DNA of 9,872 nucleotides from JBIOJM01 sp044450785 (GCA_044450785.1 JBIOJM010000366.1:1-9872), one strand, 5' to 3'; counted from the stretch's first letter, positions 1 through 6,500 are shown. Numbers and translations are program-made. The notes: generated by a model from the sequence alone, not told the origin.

Positions 1-130
1 AGCGGTGCCGCTGGAATTGAACACCTTGTTCAGCCCTTTCAGGGCACGGCTCATTACGTTTTCCAGATCCCAGGGCGTTGCCCTGGGCTGGCATGTCGCT
101 GCCCCTTCGGGGCGAACGCAAGAAAAGCGC
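1..130. repeat. Cluster of three short perfect hairpins, probable dispersed intergenic repeat
   Basis: Three perfect stems lie in a row. The first is GCCCT/AGGGC (33-37 with 41-45). The second is CCCAGGGC/GCCCTGGG (69-76 with 80-87). The third is GCCCC/GGGGC (101-105 with 109-113). Each is closed by a three-base loop. No reading frame across the stretch looks like a protein. The combination of a CCCAGGG/CCCTGGG stem, a CCCCTTCGGGG stem and a CCCTTTCAGGG stem resembles an intergenic repeat family I associate with planctomycete genomes. That association is from memory and not tested here. The stems are seen; the repeat-family assignment is inference. The element runs off the left edge, so its true start is unknown. 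Confidence 0.5.
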
Positions 131-165
131 AACATCAAAACTGGCGCGTCGGGTTAGTGTGCCAT

Positions 166-188
166 GTGCCCCGTAAGGGCCACTTTTT
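166..188 (+). terminator. Weak intrinsic terminator candidate
   Basis: GTGCCCC (166-172) can pair with GGGCCAC (177-183) across a GTAA loop with one internal mismatch. Five T follow directly (184-188). It would end transcripts entering from the left of the window and so insulate the peptidase gene. The stem is short and imperfect, so this is a tentative call. Confidence 0.3.
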
Positions 189-278
189 CCGGGCTTGGGC
201 CCGAAAAGAGCGTCGAGCCTTCTTCCGCAACTGCGCTGAATTTCTTCGCTGGTTGATCCTCGATTTGGAGGTCTGAGT

Positions 279-296
279 CGGATAGCCTGGTATCCG
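279..296. promoter_or_regulatory. Inverted repeat upstream of the peptidase gene, possible operator
   Basis: CGGATA (279-284) and TATCCG (291-296) are perfect reverse complements separated by six bases, about 73 bases before the peptidase start codon. The spacing of the half-sites would suit a dimeric repressor or activator. No regulator gene is adjacent, so a role is inference and chance is possible for a 6+6 dyad. Confidence 0.2.
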
Positions 297-368
297 TCCG
301 GTCGATGCGGGCGGTAATCATCATGTGACAGAGGCACCCTGATTCAGGCGAGTGAAGGACTTTCGGCG

Positions 369-3300
369 ATGCCACACGTCTTCAGCTTGGTCGCGTTCGT
401 CTTGACGACATTGGCCCAGGTCCCCGACACGAAGCTCGAGGCGTTGCAAACGGTCGCCGAGCGGACCGCGTATCGCGCGACGGCGCGTTACGACGATGTC
501 GTGGAGTGGTGTCGGGCGTTTGCAAAGGCCGTGCCTCAGGTTTATCTCACCGAGCTGGGCCATTCGTCGGAAGGGCGATCGATCCCCCTTCTGATCGTGT
601 CTGATCCGCCGGTCAAGACGGCGGCGGAGGCGATGCGTTCCGGCAAACTGATCTGTCTGATGATCGGCAACATTCATGCCGGAGAGGTGTGTGGAAAGGA
701 AGCCTTGCCCATGCTGTTGCGCGAGATTTGCAGCAGTCCTCATCCCCCCCTCCTCAAGGACGTCATCCTGGCGGTGGCGCCGATTTACAACACGGACGGC
801 AACGAGCGCGTCTCGAAAACGAACCGGCCCGGCCAGGTCGGTCCGGAGGAAGGGATGGGGCAGCGGGCGAACGCGCGGGGGCTGGACCTGAACCGCGACT
901 TCATCAAGCTGGAAGCGCCGGAGACTCGCGGGCTTGTCCACTTCCTCAACGAGTGGAATCCTCATCTTTTTATCGATACCCACACCACGGACGGTTCTTA
1001 CCACCGGTTCCTGGTCACCTACGAGGGCCCGAAGAGCCCCGCCGGCGATCCCACGATCGTCGCGTTCATGCGCCAGACGATCTTTCCCGACGTCAGTGCG
1101 GCTTTCGAAAAGCGGGCGGGGTTGAAGTCATTCTTCTATGGAAACTTCAATCGAGACCGCACCGAGTGGACCACGTACCCCGCCCTAGCCCGCTACGGCA
1201 CGACGTATGTGGGTCTGAGGAACCGGCTGTCGATCCTCTCCGAAGCGTATTCCCACGCCCCTTACAAGACGCGGGTGCTGGCGACCCGCGACTTCGTTCG
1301 CGAGTGCCTGCAAACCGCGGTGAGCCACAAGGCCGAGATCATCAAGCTGCTCAACGAGTCGCAGCAGGCGGCGGCCAAGGCGACTCAGGCGTCCGAGGGA
1401 CAGAGCACGGACCTGGTTCCGATCCGGTCGCGGGCCAGGGCGGCGCAAAAACGTGCGACGGTCCTCGGCTATGTCGAGCGCCAGGAAAACGGCCGCCGCG
1501 TCAGGACCGACGAGCCCAAAGACTATACACTGCAACTGATGAACGAGTTCGAGGCGGCCGAGACGGTCTCGCGGCCGTTCGCCTACGTGATCCCGTCCAC
1601 GAGCACTGCAGCGGTCGAGACGCTCCAGCGGCATGGGCTCGACGTGCAGGAGCTGCGCGAAGACATCCTGCTCGACCTGGAGGTGTACAAGGTCGACTCG
1701 ATCGAAAAGTCGCCACGGCGGTTCGAAGGTCATAACATGCTGGATCTGAAAGTGAGTCCGCGGCGCGAGGCGCGGCTCGTGACCGCGGGCACGTTGATGG
1801 TCCGGACGGCGCAGCCGCTTGGTGCGCTGGCGGTCTATCTGCTCGAGCCCCGGTCGGAGGACGGCCTGGCAGTCTGGAATTTCTTCGACTCGGAATTGAC
1901 GCAAGGGAGCGATTTCCCCGTCTCGCGGTTGCTCCGAGGCGTCCCCATCTCGACCACGGCCCCGGAGCCGCTCGCTGAAGACCGCGGTCCTCTTCGACCC
2001 ATCACGTTCGACCAGCCCGGGGGGTTCCGCGGGCGGGGTGGCCGCGGTGGATTCGCCGGTCAACCAAGATGGCTCGACGGAGCGCATTGGCTCCAGGTCC
2101 GGGACGGCCGGCTCATGAAGGTCGACGCCGCAACCGGCCGCTCGCAACCGTTCGTCGATGCCAAGGCCCTCGCCAAGAGCCTGGCTCGCATTCCCTCGCT
2201 CGACCAGGATGCCGCTCAATCGATCGCGGGCCAAGGGTCCTTCGACATGGACCCGCAGAAGAAAGGCTTTTTGTTCGACCATGGTCAAGACCTGTACTAC
2301 GCGTCGTTCGATGGTTCCACGGCCGTTCGCTTGACCAGCAACCCCGGCCGGGAGCAGTGGCCGCAGTTCAGCCCGGACGGTAAGTCCGTCGCGTTCGTAC
2401 GCGATTACGATGTGTACGCGGTCGACATCGCGAGCCAGACGGAGCGTCGCCTCACGACCGGCGGGCGCGAGGACCTGCGGCACGGACACGCCGACTGGGT
2501 CTATTTCGAGGAGATCTTCAACCGCCGCTGGCCGGCGTTCTGGTGGAGTCCCGACTCGAAGCAGCTCGCGTTCATGGAGTTCGACGATACCGGCGTCCCC
2601 TACCACACCGTCCTGAACGATTCGTTCAGCCCGAGGCGGGAAGAAAAGACCCACTACCCTCGATCCGGTGAACAGAACCCCAAGGTTCGCTTCGGCGTCG
2701 TCGCCGGCGCGGGCGGGCCCGTGCAGTGGGCCGATCTCTCCGACTACTCACCCGATTCGTTCCTGATCAGCGACGCCGGCTGGTGGCCGGACAGCTCGGC
2801 CGCTTATTGCTACGTGCAGAACCGCACTCAGACCTGGCTCGACCTGGTCAAGTTCACACCCGGCGGAGAGAGGGGCTCGACCGCGCGGTTGTTCCGCGAT
2901 TCTACCAAGGCCTGGATCGAAAGCCCGGGGCCCGTCCATTGGCTCGGCGACGGTTCGTTCCTCTGGCTGAGCGAACGAGACGGCTGGAAGCATCTCTACC
3001 ATTACGACGCCAAGGGAGCCTTGAAGGCCCAGCTCACATCCGGCCCATGGGAAGTCCGTGCCCTGGAGCACGTCGATTCCAAGGACGGCTGGATCTACTT
3101 CGCCGGTACGCGCGACAACCCGGTGGCGACAAACCTCTATCGCACGAAGCCAGGCGGCCCACTCGAGCGGATCACCCAGACGGCAGGCAGTCATAACGTG
3201 ACCATGAGCCCGGATGGAAAGCTCTTCCTGTCGAGCTGGTCCGACCTTGAGACGCCGGCTCGCCTCCGGCTCTTCGGCGCCGACGGCCGGCTCGTGCGGA

Positions 3301-4202
3301 CGATCGACTCCAACCCGTCCTACGAGCTGAAGCGATTGCGGTTCGGCCCACGCGAGCGGCTGCACATCCCGGCCCCGGACGGTTTCCTGCTCGAAGCCGA
3401 GCTGATTCTTCCGCCCGACCTCGACACCGGCAAGAAGCATCCGGTCTGGTTCATGACCTACGCCGGTCCCCACTTCCCGACGGTCTCGGACTCCTGGGGC
3501 GGCGGCCGGATGTGGGATCACGCGCTGGCCCGAGAGGGATTCATCGTCTTCCGCATGGACCCGCGCAGCGCCAGCGGCAAGGGAGCCACTTCCGCCTGGA
3601 AGGCTTACAAGCACCTGGGCGTCCAGGAGCTCGAGGACATCAAAACGGCCATCAACTGGCTCAAACAAAAGCCTTATGTCGACGGGTCGCGGATCGGCAT
3701 GGCCGGGCATAGCTACGGCGGGTATATCACGTCCTATGCCATGACCCACTGTGAGCTGTTCGCGGCGGGGATCGCCGGGGCCCCTGTCACCGATTGGCGC
3801 GATTACGACTCGATCTACACGGAACGCTACATGGGTCTGCCCCAGGACAACCCCGAAGGCTACAACGTCTCATCAGTCGTCAAGGCGGCCGGCCGCTTGC
3901 ACGGCAAGCTGCTGATCCTGCACGGTGGGATCGACGACAACGTGTCACTGCGAAACACGATGAGGTTTGTCGAGGCGCTTCAAGCCGCCAACAAGGATTT
4001 CGAGCTGATGATTTATCCGTCGTCCCGCCACGGAATCTTCGGCGCGCATTACAGCAAACTCCAGCTCGATTTCATCCGGCGGACGCTGGGCGAATCAAAG
4101 CCGGAGACGCCGAGCTCGCCCGGCAACGTGGCCTCCGAGACGAGGGACGATTCATCCGAGCAGGTCAGGAGGCCCGCGCGACGTTCGGCTCGCGGCCGTT
4201 GA
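369..4202 (+). CDS. Exported M14 zinc carboxypeptidase fused to S9B (DPP IV-type) serine peptidase
   Basis: This 1277-residue protein joins two complete peptidases. Residues 1-16 are hydrophobic and resemble a signal peptide with a weakly charged n-region. Residues about 40-330 are an M14 domain. Its zinc ligands are H103 and E106 (HAGE) and H205 (DTHTT), with substrate-binding N175-R176 and catalytic E292 (SEAYSH). Residues about 385-520 match the beta-rich tail usual in stand-alone bacterial M14 enzymes, ending near WNFFDSEL. A glycine/arginine-rich linker (554-561) follows. Residues about 570-990 form a DPP IV N-terminal beta-propeller, with a double-glutamate motif DWVYFEEIF (E714, E715). 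Residues about 1010-1238 are the alpha/beta hydrolase, with S1115 in GHSYGG, D1189 in HGGIDDNV and H1221 in SSRHG. The tail (about 1241-1277) is low-complexity and ends very basic. The start is supported by GAAGGA nine bases upstream. Expected role: extracytoplasmic peptide degradation, with C-terminal trimming by M14 and dipeptide release by S9B. Domain assignments are firm; exact specificity is inferred. Confidence 0.93.
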   Translation: MPHVFSLVAFVLTTLAQVPDTKLEALQTVAERTAYRATARYDDVVEWCRAFAKAVPQVYLTELGHSSEGRSIPLLIVSDPPVKTAAEAMRSGKLICLMIGNIHAGEVCGKEALPMLLREICSSPHPPLLKDVILAVAPIYNTDGNERVSKTNRPGQVGPEEGMGQRANARGLDLNRDFIKLEAPETRGLVHFLNEWNPHLFIDTHTTDGSYHRFLVTYEGPKSPAGDPTIVAFMRQTIFPDVSAAFEKRAGLKSFFYGNFNRDRTEWTTYPALARYGTTYVGLRNRLSILSEAYSHAPYKTRVLATRDFVRECLQTAVSHKAEIIKLLNESQQAAAKATQASEGQSTDLVPIRSRARAAQKRATVLGYVERQENGRRVRTDEPKDYTLQLMNEFEAAETVSRPFAYVIPSTSTAAVETLQRHGLDVQELREDILLDLEVYKVDSIEKSPRRFEGHNMLDLKVSPRREARLVTAGTLMVRTAQPLGALAVYLLEPRSEDGLAVWNFFDSELTQGSDFPVSRLLRGVPISTTAPEPLAEDRGPLRPITFDQPGGFRGRGGRGGFAGQPRWLDGAHWLQVRDGRLMKVDAATGRSQPFVDAKALAKSLARIPSLDQDAAQSIAGQGSFDMDPQKKGFLFDHGQDLYYASFDGSTAVRLTSNPGREQWPQFSPDGKSVAFVRDYDVYAVDIASQTERRLTTGGREDLRHGHADWVYFEEIFNRRWPAFWWSPDSKQLAFMEFDDTGVPYHTVLNDSFSPRREEKTHYPRSGEQNPKVRFGVVAGAGGPVQWADLSDYSPDSFLISDAGWWPDSSAAYCYVQNRTQTWLDLVKFTPGGERGSTARLFRDSTKAWIESPGPVHWLGDGSFLWLSERDGWKHLYHYDAKGALKAQLTSGPWEVRALEHVDSKDGWIYFAGTRDNPVATNLYRTKPGGPLERITQTAGSHNVTMSPDGKLFLSSWSDLETPARLRLFGADGRLVRTIDSNPSYELKRLRFGPRERLHIPAPDGFLLEAELILPPDLDTGKKHPVWFMTYAGPHFPTVSDSWGGGRMWDHALAREGFIVFRMDPRSASGKGATSAWKAYKHLGVQELEDIKTAINWLKQKPYVDGSRIGMAGHSYGGYITSYAMTHCELFAAGIAGAPVTDWRDYDSIYTERYMGLPQDNPEGYNVSSVVKAAGRLHGKLLILHGGIDDNVSLRNTMRFVEALQAANKDFELMIYPSSRHGIFGAHYSKLQLDFIRRTLGESKPETPSSPGNVASETRDDSSEQVRRPARRSARGR

Positions 4203-4304
4203 CACCCTACCAGATGCACCCCGAATTTAGCGCTTGGAGCCGCCGCGCTTCCGGGCAAAACGGCCACGAGCTGGTTTTCGAGGCGGAGACGATTTCACTT
4301 CGCT

Positions 4305-4344
4305 TTGACAGAGAGAGCGTGCCCAATTCTCACAAGTATGATAC
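4305..4344 (+). promoter_or_regulatory. Possible promoter/operator of the toxin-antitoxin locus
   Basis: A consensus -35 hexamer TTGACA (4305-4310) and a good -10 hexamer TATGAT (4337-4342) precede the antitoxin start, but they are 26 bases apart, too far to act as one sigma-70 promoter. The -10 sits inside a small perfect palindrome, GTAT-G-ATAC (4336-4344). Antitoxins of this kind commonly repress their own promoter, and a palindrome over the -10 would fit that. The elements are seen; their use is inference. Confidence 0.3.
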
Positions 4345-4379
4345 CCTGGATGGAGACAGTACCGAGGGGGTTTGAGAAC

Positions 4380-4640
4380 ATGGCCACCGAACGCAGCAAC
4401 GACGTCCGAGCTTTCCGAAGCTTCCTTGACGAGAAACTCTCTAACGGAGGAGCGAGCCTGACGTTGGATGAGTGCCTTGACCTCTGGGACGCCGAAACCC
4501 AATCCGCTACGGAGCGGGATGAGACCGTCCAAGCCGTCAGGGAAGCCCTCGACGACATGCTGGCCGGCGACACCGGCATCCCCGCTCGCGATTTTCTGGC
4601 CCAGGCACGCCGCAAATACAACCTGCCTGAGAGGCCATGA
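4380..4640 (+). CDS. Type II antitoxin, partner of ParE/RelE-like toxin
   Basis: This 86-residue acidic, helix-rich protein is expected to bind and neutralise the toxin encoded next to it, and probably to bind its own promoter. Residues 27-60 read as an amphipathic helical region (SLTLDECLDLWDAE onward) and the C-terminus carries the PARDFLAQARRKYNLP segment, a pattern I associate with planctomycete antitoxins paired with ParE-like toxins. The reading frame is open further upstream to 4305, but the ATG at 4380 is preferred because GAGGGGG (4364-4370) lies nine bases before it and the upstream extension lacks protein-like character. Its stop overlaps the toxin start as ATGA (4637-4640), the usual arrangement for translational coupling. 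It has no recognisable DNA-binding motif by eye, so the antitoxin family is not assigned. Confidence 0.72.
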   Translation: MATERSNDVRAFRSFLDEKLSNGGASLTLDECLDLWDAETQSATERDETVQAVREALDDMLAGDTGIPARDFLAQARRKYNLPERP

Positions 4641-4965
4641 GCTACCGCGTCACCGTCCTTTTGCGCGGGCGCGGCAGGATTTCGATGAGATCGTGGCTTG
4701 GATTTTCGAGCGTTCGCCCCAAGGGGCGGACCGCTGGGTGACACGCTTCGAAGAAGCGTTGGCCAGGCTCGAGGAAAATCCGTTCGTCGCACCGATTGCC
4801 GCCGAAAGCGAAGAGCTTCGCGAAGAAGTACGACACATCCTGTTCCGCACGCGAGCCGGTCGCACCTATCGAGCTCTCTTCCTCGTTGCAGGGGAAGAGG
4901 TTCGCATTCTGCGCATTCGGGGAGCGGGGCAGAAGCCCTCAAGACCCGAGGACATAGAAACTTGA
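4637..4965 (+). pseudogene. ParE/RelE-family toxin with a frame break near its 5' end
   Basis: The start ATG at 4637 overlaps the antitoxin stop and gives MSYRVTVLL, a normal beginning for a ParE-like toxin. That frame then diverges and stops near 4742. The remainder of the toxin lies in the frame one base earlier, from about 4663 (ARARQDFDEI) to the TGA at 4963-4965. It contains the helical region with SPQGADRWVTRFEEALARL, then the sheet and basic residues typical of the RelE/ParE fold (VRHILFRTRAGRTYRALF, then EEVRILRIRG). Joining the two frames gives roughly 109 residues, the usual family size. One missing base, or two extra bases, in the GC-rich stretch 4657-4675 would explain the break. 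Possible readings are a decayed toxin, a sequencing or assembly error, or a -1 frameshift at CCTTTTG. The heptamer is a poor match to a classical slippery site, so decay or error is favoured. ParE toxins poison gyrase and RelE toxins cleave mRNA; which applies cannot be told. Confidence 0.7.
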
Positions 4966-4970
4966 TTTGG

Positions 4971-5049
4971 GAAAGGGGTCACGAAAGGGGTCAGGAGCCG
5001 TTCTTGGACATGCGGGTAGAAATCGCTGAAAGGGCTCCTGACGCCTTTC
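4971..5049. repeat. Inverted-repeat element (REP/MITE-like) after the toxin gene
   Basis: A 17-base arm at 4983-4999 (GAAAGGGGTCAGGAGCC) is the reverse complement of 5033-5049 with a single mismatch, and the ten innermost bases (4990-4999 with 5033-5042) match perfectly. The spacer is 33 bases. The left arm begins with a tandem copy of GAAAGGGGTCA (4971-4981 and 4983-4993). The motif GGGGTCAGGAGCC resembles the ends of palindromic elements mobilised by REP-associated transposases in other bacteria, which is recognition from memory. No transposase is present in the window. The element starts only a few bases after the toxin stop and its transcript would fold, so it may also serve as a 3' end for the toxin-antitoxin transcript. 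Confidence 0.6.
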
Positions 5050-5070
5050 CTCCGGTCTCATCCGCCGCGA

Positions 5071-5099
5071 TTGCCGGGAGATCCGACAACCTGTAGAAT
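5071..5099 (+). promoter_or_regulatory. Sigma-70-like promoter for the Uma2/HicB unit
   Basis: TTGCCG (5071-5076, four of six consensus bases) and TAGAAT (5094-5099, five of six) are separated by exactly 17 bases. They lie between the inverted-repeat element and the Uma2 gene. A start site near 5106 would leave a leader of about 50 bases. The hexamers are read directly; activity is inferred. Confidence 0.45.
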
Positions 5100-5156
5100 T
5101 CAGCGTGGGTCGAGTCTTATCTCGTTCGAATCCCAAGGACTCAACAGAGGTTCCGC

Positions 5157-5717
5157 ATGTCGTCCGTAACTCATCCGGCGGCCACGCTCGACGACCTCTA
5201 TCGGGTGGAGAGCAAGGCGGAGCTGATCGCGGGAAGGATCGTCCACCTCATGGCCACCGGGCGCAGGCCAAGCCGGGTCGCTTTTTGCATCGCTCGAAGT
5301 CTTGACGACTACGCAAAGGCGACTGGTCGGGGAGAGGCGTACCCCGATAATGTAGGTTTTGCCGTCGCTCCACTCTCCTCCGGCCGCGAGTCGTTCTCGC
5401 CCGACGCCTCGTATTTCCTCGGCCCGTTCCCGGCCAACGACATGCGGTTTCTCGTTGGGCCGCCTGTCTTCGCCGTCGAGGTCCGCAGCGAGAACGACTA
5501 CGGCGAGCCGGCCGAAGCAGCGCTGGCGGCCAAGCGGGCCGACTACTTCGAGGCGGGCACCGCCGTCGTCTGGGACGTGGATACCGTCAACGATCGCATC
5601 TTCAAGTATCGGGAAGATGCCCCCGACCAGCCGGAAGTCTTTGTCGGCGGCCAGGAGGCCGATGCCGAGCCGGCCGTTCCTGGATGGAAGATGACCGTCG
5701 ACAAGATTCTCGCCTGA
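5157..5717 (+). CDS. Uma2-family PD-(D/E)XK superfamily protein
   Basis: This 186-residue protein belongs to the Uma2 (DUF820) family, restriction-endonuclease-like proteins that are strongly expanded in planctomycetes and cyanobacteria and whose cellular role is largely unsettled. The family landmarks are in order. D83 lies in SPDAS, E108 in PPVFAVEVRSEND, K126 in AAKRADYFEAG, and the strand AVVWDVD ends at residue 142, followed by the usual short C-terminal segment ending GWKMTVDKILA. This makes the putative D-E...K active site complete. Length is normal for the family. AGAGG (5146-5150) lies six bases before the ATG. It is followed after 30 bases by the small HicB-like gene, so the two are probably co-transcribed. 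Nuclease activity is expected from the fold but not shown; some family members may be inactive. Confidence 0.85.
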   Translation: MSSVTHPAATLDDLYRVESKAELIAGRIVHLMATGRRPSRVAFCIARSLDDYAKATGRGEAYPDNVGFAVAPLSSGRESFSPDASYFLGPFPANDMRFLVGPPVFAVEVRSENDYGEPAEAALAAKRADYFEAGTAVVWDVDTVNDRIFKYREDAPDQPEVFVGGQEADAEPAVPGWKMTVDKILA

Positions 5718-5747
5718 CCCGATGCGGTAACCAAACGGAGGTGATCC

Positions 5748-5915
5748 TTGGCGACGAGCTACACTGCTTTCATTCAACAGCGCGAGAAGTGGTGGATCGG
5801 CTGGATTGAGGAAGCACCTGGGGTCAATTCTCAGGGGCATACGAGAGAGGAACTCATCGAAAGCCTCCGTTCGGCCCTGACGGAGGCGCTGGCGATGAAC
5901 CGTCAGGAACCGTGA
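5748..5915 (+). CDS. Small HicB-like protein, TTG start, no HicA partner seen
   Basis: A 55-residue protein reads from a TTG codon placed six bases after GGAGG within GGAGGTGAT (5737-5745), a nearly full complement of the 16S rRNA tail. The strong site decides the unusual start. The sequence begins (M)ATSYTAFIQQREKWWIGWIEE, written here in two parts as ATSYTAFIQQREK then WWIGWIEEAPGVNSQG, and ends HTREELIESLRSALTEAL. This matches the HicB fold: a strand carrying the xWxxGWxEEAPGVxxxG pattern followed by a helix. HicB proteins normally neutralise the mRNA interferase HicA, but no HicA-like frame follows in 5916-6012 and none lies upstream. It lacks a C-terminal DNA-binding domain. It may be a solitary HicB-like protein, or work with the Uma2 protein encoded just before it. 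The gene is short and uses a rare start, so automated callers may miss it. Confidence 0.75.
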   Translation: MATSYTAFIQQREKWWIGWIEEAPGVNSQGHTREELIESLRSALTEALAMNRQEP

Positions 5916-6012
5916 TCCGGTTTCATCCTGGTGGCCGCGCCCCGCCGTATTGATCCAGCGTCTGTGTCGCCACGGTCGGCTTCGCTTTTTCCCCCCGGGC
6001 GGTGTTCGAGGA

Positions 6013-6480
6013 ATGCGGTTTAGATCCTGGAGAATGCTGGTGCCCTCGCTCGTGGTCATCGCGATCAGTTCGCTGGTCTGGGTCGCCTTGGATCGTCAAG
6101 GAATGGCGCTTTGGGTCGGTGGTTACCCGTTAAAGGTTTACCTTGTTCCGCCCGATGATCGAAAGATCGTCAAGGTGTCTTACGCCTTGGTCAGGAGGAA
6201 GCAAGACGCCGAATATCTGCGAAACGTATGGGCTGAGGATCCGCAGATCGACCCCCTCCGCCTGGATTTTGCTCTCAAAAGCATTTCATGGACCGAGGGT
6301 CAGCCGTTCGCGGTGTACGTCAACTGCCATGGTGCGACGTTGCGTTCCGGCCGCGAGTTAAGTTACTCGCAAGATCGAGTTTTGATACTTCGTCTCCAGT
6401 ACGAAGACCACCCAGGCCAATACATCGCGGTCGACATCCCGGATGGTCATTCCCAGCGCCAGGTTTCGGTATCGCCATGA
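6013..6480 (+). CDS. Membrane-anchored or exported protein of unknown function
   Basis: I do not recognise a family for this 155-residue protein. It starts MRFRSWRM, three arginines followed by a hydrophobic stretch (about residues 9-26, LVPSLVVIAISSLVWVAL), which is a good N-terminal membrane anchor or signal peptide with the rest outside the cytoplasm. The remainder is beta-strand rich, with one cysteine in VYVNCHGATL. The frame is open back to a TTG at 5950. The ATG at 6013 is preferred because it gives a proper positively charged n-region, but GAGGA directly abuts it, so the ATG at 6034 or the TTG cannot be excluded. The next gene starts 20 bases after the stop and is probably in the same transcript. 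The pairing suggests two surface or periplasmic proteins used together. Confidence 0.65.
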   Translation: MRFRSWRMLVPSLVVIAISSLVWVALDRQGMALWVGGYPLKVYLVPPDDRKIVKVSYALVRRKQDAEYLRNVWAEDPQIDPLRLDFALKSISWTEGQPFAVYVNCHGATLRSGRELSYSQDRVLILRLQYEDHPGQYIAVDIPDGHSQRQVSVSP

Positions 6481-6500
6481 GTTGAGGAGGTACCTGGACG

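Larger units (their letters stand above)
131..368. other. Gene-free leader upstream of the M14-S9 peptidase gene
   Basis: Together with 1-130 this makes a 368-base gene-free stretch. It contains a hairpin followed by five T (166-188), a second hairpin (190-203, CGGGC/GCCCG around TTGG), and a six-base inverted repeat (279-296). The ribosome binding site GAAGGA lies at 354-359. I looked for a sigma-70 type promoter ahead of the peptidase gene and found no convincing pair of -35 and -10 hexamers. Minus-strand open frames here have no recognisable protein content. Confidence 0.45.

Noticed and set aside
190..207. Hairpin CGGGC/GCCCG considered as an intrinsic terminator
   Set aside because: It has T before and A after the stem on the plus strand, and also no downstream T-run on the minus strand, so it lacks the required tail in either direction.
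689..1735. 348-codon plus-strand frame overlapping the M14 domain
   Set aside because: A frame-shifted shadow of the M14 coding sequence; the overlapped frame has the zinc ligands and catalytic residues.
1185..2654. 489-codon open frame on the minus strand within the peptidase gene
   Set aside because: It lies entirely inside a gene with complete M14 and S9B motifs. Long antisense open frames are expected in GC-rich DNA, and its translation shows no domain pattern and is unusually rich in arginine.
2748..3749. 333-codon minus-strand frame opposite the S9B half
   Set aside because: Same reasoning: fully antisense to a gene with an intact catalytic triad, with no recognisable motifs.
4305..4379. 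Upstream extension of the antitoxin to the ATG-like start at 4305
   Set aside because: The extension overlaps the probable promoter elements, and a well-placed ribosome binding site serves the ATG at 4380.
4657..4663. Classical -1 slippery heptamer in the toxin gene
   Set aside because: CCTTTTG does not fit the X XXY YYZ pattern well, because the first triplet is not three identical bases. It is kept only as an alternative to decay or error.
4295..4942. 215-codon minus-strand frame across the toxin-antitoxin locus
   Set aside because: Antisense to the antitoxin and toxin, whose translations match known toxin-antitoxin patterns; this one matches nothing.
5916..6012. Search for a HicA toxin downstream of the HicB-like gene
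   Set aside because: No frame here encodes the short basic HicA pattern; the stretch is too short and reads as leader of the next gene.
5100..6059. 319-codon minus-strand frame over the Uma2 and HicB-like genes
   Set aside because: Antisense shadow of genes with clear family motifs and good ribosome binding sites.
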